A stretch of DNA of 64,000 bases. Source: Pomphorhynchus laevis. Taxonomy: Eukaryota > Acanthocephala > Palaeacanthocephala > Echinorhynchida > Pomphorhynchidae. The DNA is taken from the NCBI GenBank assembly GCA_012934845.2, contig WNNJ02002063.1, forward strand, positions 1-64,000. Reading direction: 5' to 3'. This document shows, in pieces, positions 20,985 to 31,526 of the stretch (positions within the stretch are counted from its first letter, which is position 1; every line of letters begins with the position of its first letter). The notes beneath the pieces were generated by a model. That model saw only the letters and a program-made list of their open reading frames with translations, had not been told where the DNA came from and searched no databases. A program made the translations under genes and the position numbers.

Positions 20985-22320
20985 GGTCAATAATAACATG
21001 TCAGTAGAACAAATCAGCTAACTGAGTCTACGTATTTAATATAATTATAAAATAAGCAATAAATAATAATGCTAAATCAAAATTTAATAATTAAATAATA
21101 AAATTAATATTTGTTTTAAGATTTTATTTAATTTAAATCACGTTAAAATAAAAATTGAATTTTAAAATAGTCATTTTTATGAATTGACTAATAAATAACA
21201 GACGTTGTATATGAATAAGGATTATATGCAATTAGTAGGAACTGCGATGCTATCAGGCTTCGGCCCCTAACTCCTCTACCCAACAAAGCAGAGGGGCCAA
21301 ATACGTGCAAAGGACGTATTTCATCGTCCATTTATGCAAGATCTTATAAAGAGATCAATATCTTATATACCTTCATTTATATACGAGTTAAATAAAAGTT
21401 AAATTTTTATCTATAATTATAATATTTTAAAAAATTAAAATTTAAAATAAAAGTTAATTTTTATGAATTGACTAATAAATAACAGACGCTGTATTAGAAT
21501 AAGGATTAGAGATCATCTAATTTGGGCTACTATTACCTTCAAATATCGATGTGTCTACTCTTAAATAATTTTGATTTATTAAAAGATATAAGGATTCTAT
21601 TAATTCAATTTTATCCATATATTTATATTTATTTGATGGTTTAATTTTTGTTAGATAGGCGTTATAAATCATATTCTATAAAGCTTAAAAACAAGTCAGC
21701 TATAATTGGGCTACTATTACCACCCATTGGAACTCCCTACTTTCAAATAATTTTGATTTATCAATATATTTATAGATTCTATCAATTTAATTTTATCCAC
21801 ATATTTATATTTACTTGATGGTTTAATTTTTGCTAGATAGGCGTTATAATTATTATAACATATATATGTATATCTTTTTCCGAATATAAGATTTAATTAA
21901 TTTTACTAACGCTTCTTTAATATCTACAAAATCTAGATTTGTATAAAGCGTATAAAAATCGTACGTATTTATATTCTGAAAATTTATTCTTTTTGTGTGT
22001 TCTAAAAATTCTTTTGTAGAATTAATACTGAAATAGTGTTTTAGACCAGTATTAATTTCGATTACCTTGCAGTATTTTTAAAGTGTGCTTTAATTACTTT
22101 AAGTATTTTATTCATATAGACAGAAAGTGGTTTTAATGTACATTTAAACGCACTACATATGAACCAAGGTTTTATTGGATTTTTGTGTAATTTTGGATTC
22201 CAATATAATATAGGTATAGTTTTATTATCTGATTCAATTTTTATACCCTTCTTATTCAATATTGAAAATATTTATATCCATTATTAATATTTAAAAACCA
22301 TTTTATTTATAAACCATTTT
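20985..22320 (-). mobile_element. PLE3 copy (3' UTR and partial RT), with internal duplication
   Basis: The 3' terminus CAAATCAGCTAACTGAGTCT lies at about 21003, and the structured 3' UTR elements are at 21242-21321. RT fragments follow to about 22260, where the frame reads MNKKGIKIESDNKTIPILYW and then NPKLHKNPIKPWF. The block before motif B occurs twice (about 21515-21680 and 21690-21870), indicating a local duplication. Several breaks are present. Confidence 0.75.
21242..21321 (-). ncRNA. PLE3 3' UTR structured element, diverged copy
   Basis: Contains GGCCCC/GGGGCC arms (21262-21267, 21293-21298) and the hairpin AAATACGT/ACGTATTT (21299-21306, 21314-21321). Compared with the 36.4-kb copy the hairpin shows a paired A-T to G-C change. 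The second pseudoknot arm pair (21242-21249 with 21284-21291) is weakened. Confidence 0.55.
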
Positions 22321-22449
22321 ATCTATTATAGAACAATGACTTGTAATAATTGTTTCTAAATTTAATTATAATTATATAATTTAATATATAATTATATATG
22401 CTATATTATTATATTATATTTAATGTTGTAATTATATTAAATCCTATAT

Positions 22450-22930
22450 AACATATATGTGTATATTTTTCCGATTTGTTTAAAGCGTACTAAAATCGTA
22501 TGTATTTATATTTTGAAAATTTATTCCTTTTGTCTGTTCTAAAAATTCTTTTGTAGAATTAATACTGAAATAGTGTTTTATACCAGTATTAATTTCGATT
22601 ACCCTGCAATATTTTTTAAGGTGTGCTTTAATTATTTCAAGTATTTTATTTATATAAACAGAAAGTGATTTTAATTTACGTTTAAAAGCACTACATATGA
22701 ACGTATGTTTTATTTAAGTTTTATGTAATTTTAGATTCCAATATAAAATAAGTATAGTTTTATTATCTGATTCAATTTTTATACCCTTCTTATTCAATAT
22801 TGAACAATGACTTGTAATAATTGTTCCTAAATTTAAATAACTAATTCATATGTTGTGTTTATATTTCCAAAGCTTTTCCACATGAAGTTATTATAAACTT
22901 ATTTCATAGCTTTATCAATAGTTGTTATTA
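22450..22930 (-). pseudogene. second PLE3 RT fragment
   Basis: Duplicates the same RT region as 21940-22260 (motif A neighbourhood through the NPKLHK block), extends to the TTIDKA region near 22915, and is decayed. A direct repeat of one element part so close by suggests two insertions or a tandem copy. The stretch 22321-22449 is pure AT filler. Confidence 0.7.
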
Positions 22931-23199
22931 TAAATAATTTAAATATTAATTTAATATATATAATTATAAATATAAATAATATATATTAATTATATATTAA
23001 TTATAAATATATACATATATATTTATTTTTATATTAATTAATTATATATTAATGAATTTATATAATGTGATAAATTAATTAATTTTAATAATTAAATAAT
23101 TAATTATATTAATTTTTTGATTAATTATATGTTATTAATATATTTTGTTAATATATAATTACAATAAAGTAATTTTTTTAATATATTATATCAATAATG
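22931..23199. other. extreme AT-rich stretch
   Basis: Almost entirely A and T, made of TAATTATATATTAA-type words. Nothing coding. Confidence 0.6.
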
Positions 23200-23590
23200 T
23201 ATTTAAATTTATTTAAACTCTTAAGCAGACATTATTATGGATGGATTTGAATAAGATGATAATCAACTTTCATCAGAGAAAATACATCGAGAAAATACAT
23301 CAGTATTTGGTTACGCTGTGTCTTGGAATAGGTTCTGAAACCGTATAGCATAGCAGTTTATCCTAGTGATCTCTAGTCCTTATTCTGATACATCCACTAT
23401 CATTTTTTTATCAATTAGTAAATATTGACTTTTATTTTAAATTTTTAAATTTTAACTTGATATAAATTATAAAAAAAAATTAATTATATTTTTTATAATT
23501 TTTTAATTATTTATTATTTTATTATTTAATTATTATTTAAATATTTTTAATTTATAAATAATATTAAATACGTAGACTAAGTTAGCTTAT
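23200..23590 (+). mobile_element. PLE3 3' end, 5'-truncated copy
   Basis: Starts in the last codons (AAACTCTTAAG) and runs through a decayed 3' UTR (CAGAGAAAATACATC, CATAGCAGTT, TCTCTAGTCCTTATTCTG) to the terminal ACGTAGACTAAGTTAGCT near 23597. No RT motif remains. Confidence 0.65.
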
Positions 23591-24080
23591 TAGAGTTATT
23601 ATTGAATGTTATTTTAATATAAAATAATGAAAATAAATGTTAAATGAATGAAAAATGAAAATGAAAAAAATTAATGTTATATTTTATTAAATATACATTA
23701 CCCATATATTACATAACTCTTAAATATATTTATATATTATATATTACATTGTTAGTTTGTTATTATTATTTTGTTATTATTATTTTGTGATTTTTATTAG
23801 AAAATGTTATTAAAAAATTTTTAAAACGTATTTCGTTCTAAAAATATATATTTTTAAAAAATTATATTTTAAAATATCTAGGAACTATCAGTTATAGTTA
23901 AACGACAAGATGAATTATTTTGATATTTCGTTAGTAACTACAAGCATCTTCAGAAATTAACATAAAAATGAAAAGTCACATATATATTACATAATAGTTA
24001 TATTACATAATTCTTAAATATATTTATATATTATATATTACATTATTATTTTGTTATTATTTTTTTAAAGGTAGAGATTA
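23591..24080. other. AT-rich stretch with a possible hammerhead-like remnant near 23917-23953 (minus)
   Basis: On the minus strand, CTGAAGATGCTTGTAG is followed by TACTAACGAAATATC. The two boxes have PLE-hammerhead spacing, but stem II no longer pairs well. The phrase ATTACATTATTATTTTGTTATT occurs twice in similar form. No coding sequence. Confidence 0.35.
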
Positions 24081-24089
24081 TTATTATAA

Positions 24090-25015
24090 TGAACAAAAAA
24101 TTTTGTTTTTCCGAAAAGGAGTACTGGAGGTTTCCTATTTGTTACTGTTCTGGTTGTAATACTGCTCGCTCGCCTAAACGCATTGGCGTACTACGGGTTG
24201 AGCGTGGACTTCGCAAACTAGCAGATATTGACCGAGCGATTTCGAAGCTGATATTTCTCTTAAGTTTTACTGCTAAATCACTGTAACTTAAGGGTCATTT
24301 TTGTGCTAGCGTCGATGCAATTGTTTTCACTAACATGCTAGCTTCTTTGCCACATCCTCCTGCTGTTGAAAAGACTAATGGAACAAATGAACTGTTTTCA
24401 ATTCTTCGCATTCTTTCACTGTACTTCGATTTTTTTCGGTTTTCGTTGTACTCGAAGGCCGATTCAGGTGCACGAATAATGTTTGATTGAGCTTGTGTTG
24501 AAAATACATTAACGTCGTAAAACGTTCGCTCGAATCGAGAACCGTAAACACCAGAGCATACTATATCTAGCCGTGCACATTGTTTGTTCGTTGTCGCTGA
24601 GTTTTCAAAGGTAATATTATCGGGAACATTCATTAACTCCGGGTCAATTCCGACACTGATGGTAGGCAACCCGCCAGCATGGCATGATATCGATTGACAG
24701 GTGTTAAAGACTGAAGCACAACGTCATGTTGCTGGCGCGTTTGGCGAGAGCCATCCGTATCGTGCAGCGAGTGCATCCTGGAATTGAAGTTTAGTTAGAT
24801 TATGACCGAAGTTTTCTAAGGGACGGGCGGATTACCATGTGGAAGCTTCATTTATTATTACAAATTTTAAACTTTTATTGCCATTTGCTATCTCTGATAG
24901 GACGGATTGTTGGAATATTTTGTCCGCCCATGTTTTTTCTTTGTTAATCTCGCTTGCTATGTCATATTTTTTAATGTTAGCTCCTTTCCAATGAGCCTGT
25001 CTAAAAGTGGGCAAA
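24090..25015 (-). pseudogene. RLE-A LINE, C-terminal region with restriction-like endonuclease
   Basis: On the minus strand, 24669-24295 encodes ARLDIVCSGVYGSRFERTFY then DVNVF, the PD-(D/E)XK-type nuclease core. It continues with the conserved FEYNENRKKSKYSERMRRIE block and a Ser/Thr-Gly-Gly block. The 3' tail to about 24100 (ISFEIARSISASLRSPRS) continues in another frame. Upstream (24670-25015) a broken linker and a decayed zinc-knuckle region (CQSISCHAGG) are visible. About three frame breaks. The RT is absent. Confidence 0.72.
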
Positions 25016-25360
25016 CCATACGTAAAGATCTTTCATACTCTGAATCAGCGGTTCTGTTTGGAGACTGAATGCCCAAGCCTCAAAATCTTAATGGCAGGAA
25101 CATCATTTCAACATGCACTCAATCTAATGGGACTATTGTTAGTTACGGAATCGTCGAGTTTACTAGGAATGACGAGAGGATGTCGTAGCTGTCGAAATTT
25201 GATTTGCAGGTCCATTGAATAAATGACCATTTGAATTGTATCGCCTGTGTTAATGCTGAATAAGCTATAAAAATCTTATAACAATAAGATTAATAAGATC
25301 AAAAAAAGAAAAAGAAAAACCACGAAGAAAGTTCGAGAAACAAAGGACAATTTCTGAAGA
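25016..25360. other. gap between RLE-A fragment and RLE-B copy
   Basis: No recognised coding motif. A purine-rich run (AAAAAAAGAAAAAGAAAAAC) lies near 25300. Confidence 0.4.
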
Positions 25361-25458
25361 ACGATTTCAGACGAACGATTTCAGAAGAACGATTTTAGAA
25401 GAACGATTTCAGACGAACAATTTCAGAATAACGATTTCAGAAGAACGGCTTCAGAAAA
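25361..25458. repeat. 14-bp minisatellite, 7 copies
   Basis: The unit ACGATTTCAGA(A/C)GA is repeated seven times without gaps. It lies about 230 bp upstream of the RLE-B zinc finger, in what would be its 5' UTR. Confidence 0.9.
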
Positions 25459-25639
25459 TAATGGACTAACGCTTTGAGAAGGCTCCGACGGCTACAAAGT
25501 GCCATTGAAGACATCAGCTTAAACACACTATCAAAACCAATCAACGCTATAACTACATCGGTAGTTTCTTGGTTAATTAATACTTACAATAAAATACACA
25601 ACAAGATAATATAACACGCAATATACTTACAACTACGAG

Positions 25640-27551
25640 AAGCGAAGCCCATCAAGTGATTCGAACTACAACCATGCACGAATTCGGATAGTGTTCGACA
25701 TGCCAGAGAAAATTCAGACTGACAGCTGGCGGTACAATTTATCATCATGAATCAAGGACTGGTTGTCCGGGTTTTGGACACGCACCTATTATACACGACA
25801 TCTCTGGAAATATGCACTCTCTTCGCGTCCCGTTAAATAGGAATATGCAACCAAACCCCGAGACGGACTCTGATTTAGCGATCTGTTACACCCACCGGCG
25901 TGTTTTAATGCTTGAGGGTGTCCGCACAGTTCGAAGGATTCCCAGCGCTGCTCGACCAGAAATCGCAACGCGCCTGTCTTACTTGATTTCCGCGATTGTG
26001 CCGGACGTTGGAGATGAACGAGCCTGGATAGCCTTGCTGGCCTTCCCCAATCAAATTATACGAGCCCCACAGCCCAACAATGTCAAATCTACTCTTAGTT
26101 TATCAAACATTTTGAAACATAACTGTATGTCTTTTAACGGTATATCTATACAATGTGTTTCTCCGTCCGAGCACATCACGACAGGCAATGGACAGCCCCA
26201 TATATAGTTAATCGGAAGCGTGATTGTTTGAGCAAGCGAGTGTCTGAGAAACTGGAGGAGAGAAATGTATCTGGATCAGTGCGATTGTTAGGCAGTAATG
26301 ACTCCTTCTTCGTCTACTGTCAGGAGACATTAAAGCTTCTTAGAGACCAACAAATACCTGTATCGAGCCCCCTTAATGGGGCACAACGCGACATCCACAC
26401 ATCGGAGGGTTCTATATAAATTTCCAGCGCATCATCTGATGCCCTAATTTACACCCAAGTTGCTAGCATCGGTGATCTCGAAGTAGACCCCCAAAGCATC
26501 CCTACTTTTGCCTGAATAGTATCTCGCGAATCCGTAACAGATGCAATAAATTCGTTCCTTTCCGCATAGACACAGGGGTCCCAGACAGATTGACACCTCT
26601 TCACTTAAAGGACTTAATATGCCCGTCCGCCGACATTGCGGGTAACAACATTTTACTATCAATAGTTGCTTTCACACGATTAGTGATGACAGGCAATTTT
26701 GCTGGCTACAGATTTCTTTGGACGATGTTCCATCAGAAAATGTTTTCCAAAAATGATGGTCCCGTCCGGTTTATCACAAGCTAATGCAAAATGTATTGTC
26801 CGAAGTTATTACTCCGCGGGATCGTGCTCGTATTTTAGCATCCGCATCCTTGCATTCGGGTGATCTTCTCTTCGCCATCCCAATCTCATCAGTTGGAAAT
26901 CGATTAAATGACCTGAGTCTAACTATTGCGGTTGCGTTGCAACTAGGCATTCATTTTCACCAACCCTACGCATGCAAATATGGGACAATGACGGCATTCC
27001 CAGATGTTAATGGGCTTGATTGCCAACACAGCTTATCGCAACATAGCCGACACGCCGAAGTCAATAACATCATAAGGATGGCCCTGGTGGATGCGAACAT
27101 CCCGAGTCGGCTTGAGCACAGCGCAATCTCTCGTTATGATAGAAGGCGTCTAGATGGTGTCACAGTCGCCCAGTGGTCGGCCGGTAAGTGGTTGGTATGG
27201 GATTTCACCTGCATAAATACCCTGGCGAGAAGTTACCAGGCCTCTGCAACCCATCATGCAAGATCAGCCGCCGAGCTAGCCGAATTTAGAAATCGGCAAA
27301 AATATTCTAAACTGAACGATCGCATCTACTCATTTATGCCAGTTACCATAGAGACTCACGGATCGATCGGCACCGAGTCACTGGGTTTTTGTAGAAGTTG
27401 GGCCAACGCCTCAAGCGTGCCACCGGGGACCAGCGAGCCATGTCGTTCATGTTCCAAAGTGTGAGCAAGGCAGTCCTGAGGGTAAATGATGCGTGCATCA
27501 TAGAGAGCATAGAAAAGAAAGAGGGAATTAAGAAATTCCATGAAGTCTGAC
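25640..27551 (+). mobile_element. RLE-B LINE copy 2, internally deleted (no RT palm)
   Basis: N-terminal zinc finger with CSTCQRKF and downstream His/Cys (25690-25770, in frame with the ATG at 25812). A conserved upstream domain with GVRTVRRIPSAARPEIATRL follows (25915-25975), then RT entry DRLTPLHLKDLICPSAD (26585-26640) and LVMTGNF. The palm motifs A-C are missing: the frame closes near 26782 and the linker IAVSLRLG-like block resumes at 26784. The C-terminal part (26784-27464) has a Cys/His cluster near 26965-27050 and the nuclease signature RRLDGVTVAQ...GKWLVWDFTC (27145-27215). After one frame break the true end ATGDQRAMSF...FHEV stops near 27549. RPDG is changed to RLDG. Confidence 0.78.
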
Positions 27552-27815
27552 CCCATCAAGAGATAGAACCTTTATAACAATTATTTATTTTATTATTTAA
27601 TTATTAAACTTTGATTTAGCATTATTATGCTTCGTTTATTTTATAATTATATTTAATACGTAGACTCAGTTAGCTGATTTGATTAAAAAATATTAATTAA
27701 TTAACAAATGTGAGAAACAAAATAAAATTCTTGGGGTTTACTAAAAAACCCAAGAAATTGTCAAATGTGCGATTTCAAAACTCGATGCGTTTTTAGATAA
27801 CAAGATGCTATCTAA
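27391..27815 (+). repeat. second copy of the 12596-13020 block
   Basis: RLE-B C-terminus, 3' UTR and PLE3 3' tail (27573-27680), then GATTAAAAAATATTAATTAA and about 130 bp more. It is almost identical to 12596-13020 over ~425 bp, including the PLE3 tail junction. Confidence 0.85.
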
Positions 27816-28050
27816 ATAATAATTAGAACAAATCGGATCAGATAACTTAGAATTTTATACGATAAAGACAAATTATAAATAATTATATAAGATTTTATGC
27901 AATTTATATTTATAATTACGTTAAAATTTAACATTGAAATTTAAAATAAAAGTCAATTTTATGAATTGTTTAATAAATAACAGATATTGTATCAGAATAA
28001 GGATTAGAGATAATCAGAAAGAACTGCTATGCTATCAGGTGTCAGAAAAA
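27816..28050 (-). mobile_element. PLE3 3' UTR fragment, diverged
   Basis: The reverse complement shows the 3' UTR phrase TAATAAATAACAGA...GTATCAGAATAAGGATTAGAG and CTGCTATGCTATCAGG. It is cut off before the GGCCCC arm. Confidence 0.5.
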
Positions 28051-28600
28051 TTAAAAAATTAATAATATAATCTATATAATTTATTAATTTTTATTAAAAA
28101 TTAATAAATTGAGTTTACGATTATTAATAAATAAATAGAGTTTAAATTTAACTAACTTTTAACGCTATAAATCATTATAGCTACTTAAATCATTATAACC
28201 ACAGAGTATTTTTCGTTAAAAACTGCAAATTACTAAGAATTGTGATCAAATTTCTTATGTGATTTATTTACAAAATCAAAACATCAAATAAAATTAAAAT
28301 TAAATAAAATTTAATTCTAAATAATAATGACCTTTGCTTCAGCAAAGGTCATTATTATTAAAGCATTGTCATTATTAGACAATGCTTTTAAGACACACAT
28401 ATCTGAAATGCAAATAATTTTTTTTGACAAAAGGCATCTTGGCTTATTTTAAAATGGTGAAATCTATCTAAAAAAAATAAATTTATTTTGAACAAAGCGA
28501 ATCTTGGTAACTAATTTTGGAAGAGGCACATATATTACAAAAGTGGTCTTGGGGAATCCATATCAAAGTTCAGCACCAATTGGATCAGAATATTTATAAC
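28051..28600. other. AT-rich gap holding two adjacent hairpins
   Basis: No coding sequence. The perfect hairpins at 28320-28359 and 28360-28388 are listed separately. Confidence 0.6.
28320..28388. repeat. two adjoining perfect hairpins (19-bp and 11-bp stems)
   Basis: The first stem, 28320-28338 with 28341-28359, has a two-base loop. The second, 28360-28370 with 28378-28388, has a seven-base loop. They abut without spacer. The first loop is too tight for a normal RNA hairpin and suggests a DNA fold-back or inverted duplication. Confidence 0.85.
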
Positions 28601-28619
28601 TTAATGACAAACGGCAAAA

Positions 28620-29835
28620 CATAATGCTGTCAAAAAATTTTCGGACCTAGCTTTAATCGTTTAGCTTCGAGTATAGGACATTTAGCGATCTTTTGAGCTA
28701 CTACTCAATCAGAAGATCTCACGGCATTTACGGCAAGTACATTATTAGCTATTATTAAAAATCCAGGTATAAGACCTATCAGTATTGGAAATGTTGTACG
28801 AAAAAGGTTCAAGAAGGTTCAAGCCAAAATTATATCTATCGATTTTAACGATGCGGAGTAGAGACGGCTATTCATCCAATAGATGAACTATTTCCTAAGA
28901 TCCATTCTGCCTGTATATTGCAGCTGGACACTTCAAATGCGTTTAACAAAATTAAAAAACTGTGACGTTTCAAAACGTAGATGATGTGTGCCCGGCGTAG
29001 ACTACCGTCCTTCGAAACATTAACGGAAGAGATGTTGTTGACGTTTAATAACGAAATCTTTTATTCTAAAGAAAGTTTCGTGCGGGGAGATCCCCCGGCT
29101 ATGACAGCTTTTACCGCTGCATCATTGCCGCATCATCACTGCATCTAAAACGGTTGCAGGAAGTTTCTAATGTAGATCACCGGTGTTTTGCAGATTACGC
29201 ACATTTCATTGTGAATCCTATTGAAATAAAAAATATAAAATTGAATACTGTAAATTGGTCCGGTCAACGGTTTCTATCTCAACGAAGACAAATGTCGCTT
29301 GCTGGTACATGAAGAAACATTATGCATTAGTTACATTAGTATTTTTTGATTGGTGACTAAAAAAGTAAATGATGGATTGAGAGTTCTTGGATCAGCTGTT
29401 ATAGCAGTACAGTATGTTCGTAAATATGCATCAAGAAATGTCGATAAATGGTTGCTAATCCTCTCTAATCTCGTTGATGTGTCAAAAGATGATCACGTTG
29501 CTTTTACTGCTTTAGCACAAGCATTACAGTTTAAATAGACGTTTTTATTACGCACATGTAGAGTTGAGTCAGTACTTACTCAAAGTATATTGAGATTTTT
29601 ACATCATCACATTTTTTAATCGATACTCTGAGTGCGTCCTGAAAGTAATATCTTAAATTTAATCGATTTACCTCTCCGGAATTGTGGTCTAGGTTTAATT
29701 AATCCTTGGAAACAAATGTGATTCATCTTTTCGATTCTCGGTGAAAATGAGTGATCATCTTTTAGGAGGGTTGACCGGATCTTTACTACATCATGCCCAT
29801 AAACAAGCTGTGTATAGTGTATAAGGCTAGAAAAA
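28620..29835 (+). pseudogene. RLE-A LINE RT, strongly decayed
   Basis: Fragments in order: FGPSFNRLASSIGHLA near 28635-28690, IIKNPGIRPISIGNVVRK near 28755-28805, motif A remnant LQLDTSNAFNKIKK near 28920-28960, motif B remnant near 29080-29120, motif C changed to CFADYAHF near 29190, and VNDGLRVLGSAVIAVQYVRK at 29365-29425. A linker follows, ending in SDHLLGGLTGSLLHHAH. Many stops and frameshifts; YADD is degraded. It is among the oldest RLE-A copies here. Confidence 0.65.
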
Positions 29836-30187
29836 TATGAGTTTTACAAGAACAGATTTTTATACATTATAAGCTGCATTTCCTTCAGCTTTTAAAGCAC
29901 TGCATTATCTGACATGTAATTGTTTAATTTTAAGTCATTATTTTATATTGCTAATTTATTGTATAATATTCCAGGTAAATTCATTCCTTAACTTTATTTC
30001 AGTGGACTTGTAAGCGACCTACCTATGTGCATGAGTCAGTTAAAAAAATTAAAAAATCAATGTTTCTATAATAATTATAATATATTTTTATATTATAATA
30101 TTTATTTTCATTATTTTTATTATTAATAGTAAGATATAGAATAGCATCAAATAATTATTATAATTAAATAATAATCTGTACGAACAG
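29836..30187. other. AT-rich gap
   Basis: No coding or structural signal beyond AT-rich words. Confidence 0.4.
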
Positions 30188-31526
30188 ATGCGGACGCATA
30201 CAATTGTCAAACTCAGCCAATGCAAGCGAACGGATTGGCTCCACCTGCATATAACCGGAATTGCGTCAACGGAGGTCAGCGAGCGATATGTATCAACGAC
30301 AGGTACCCTTACTACAAATTATAACATTGATGCGTTCGGAAGACAAGGCAAGGGCAACAATTATTCAGAATTTTACGTTTACTTTATCACAGAAGCCTAC
30401 AGGCATGTAATCAGATAGATGTCAAACCTGGTTTCGTTGCACTTATGTAATGTTAGTCGTCGAATAATAGACATAATAGCATCAAGACCTAATAGCATCA
30501 AGACCTAATAGCATCAAGACCTAATAGAATCAAGACCTAATAGCATCAAGACCTAATAGCATCAAGACCTAATAGCATCAAGACGCTTGAAAGAAGATTA
30601 CACATGTGGGAAGGTGAATCATATAAAGAATTAATGGACGAAGCGCATGTACTACAATCAATGGCTGTTCAAAAGAGAACATAATCCTTAAATAACCCTA
30701 AAAACGATACACACCGAGCTTTTTATCGAAAAATGCAATGGGGGAAACATGAGGGCAGCTATAAATATGCTACAAAGAGTAGAATCGGAACAGCCTGTCC
30801 TTAAACTTGACGATGTGGTATATGGCAGAACTGTGAAAGAAATGTTAACAGACCTACATCCTCCTCCTGGTACAATTAGTAAAGAAGCGCTTCTAAGTAA
30901 GAGCATCGAAAATGTCATAGAACACCATAGCACCGCCTTCCTGGTGATTGATGGAAAGAAAATCATCTCAGCGGCCTTAAAAACAAACGGAAGTGCTTGG
31001 CCCTCGGGGATAACCGCAATCGAATTTAGACGGATGATCACCCTGTTTGGATCGCATTCAGAGAGGCTTGCAGAAGCAGTCGCTGATTTTGATATTAAAC
31101 TCGCTAGCGAAGTTATCCCACCTGAGGCACTTGAAGCTTATGTAGCGAGTCGACTAATGGCCTTAAATAAAAATTCAGGCGTAAGACCTATTGGAGTGGT
31201 TGATATAGTACGACGAACAATTGGCAAGACAGTAATAAAGGTTACAAGGTCGAATCTACAGATTGTATCAGGAAAACTGCAATGTTGTGCAGTTTTCCTG
31301 CACAACATTTTAATTCGATCACGAATTAAAATCCACTTACAGATTGGAGGTTGGCGGAGATAGTTTAAGGAAACACCAACTAGTAATTTGCAGACTAATT
31401 GCAATATCAAAGAAAGAGGCTTTTAAGGCATGCCTCATCAAAGCCAAGGAAAGTGTGAATGAAAATATAGTACAGTGCCTTAACTATAGAGTGGCATTCG
31501 GAACATATAGTGGCATCCGGGACTAA
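30188..31526 (+). mobile_element. RLE-A LINE, N-terminal part joined to a single 72-codon unit
   Basis: Upstream frame 30188-30418 is not recognised. After a 16-bp minisatellite the N-terminal domain reads LERRLHMWEGESYKELMDEA (30585-30645). Then 30749-31270 gives SIENVIEHHSTAFLVIDGKK, SGITAIEFRRM and LNKNSGVRPIGVVDIVRR, which is the finger start of the RT. Near 31310 the sequence jumps directly to the tandem-unit start (ACTTACAGATTGGAGG) and one unit follows (31330-31505: GGDSLRKHQLVICRLIAISK, KAKESVNENIVQCLNYRVAF). Palm motifs are missing. A small hairpin (TGTTGTGCAG/CTGCACAACA, near 31284-31308) marks the junction. Confidence 0.72.
30474..30584. repeat. 16-bp minisatellite, 7 copies, inside RLE-A coding region
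   Basis: The unit CTAATAGCATCAAGAC is repeated about seven times with one base change. The period is not a multiple of three, so it breaks the reading frame of the element it sits in. Confidence 0.92.

Noticed and set aside
24089-24286. 65-codon plus-strand frame with basic residues
   Set aside because: It lies antisense to the RLE-A C-terminal tail.
31300-31345. 3' splice site (CCACTTACAG) at the start of each 72-codon unit
   Set aside because: The word fits an acceptor consensus, but no matching donor or alternative reading explains the array, and the units are already in frame at the DNA level.
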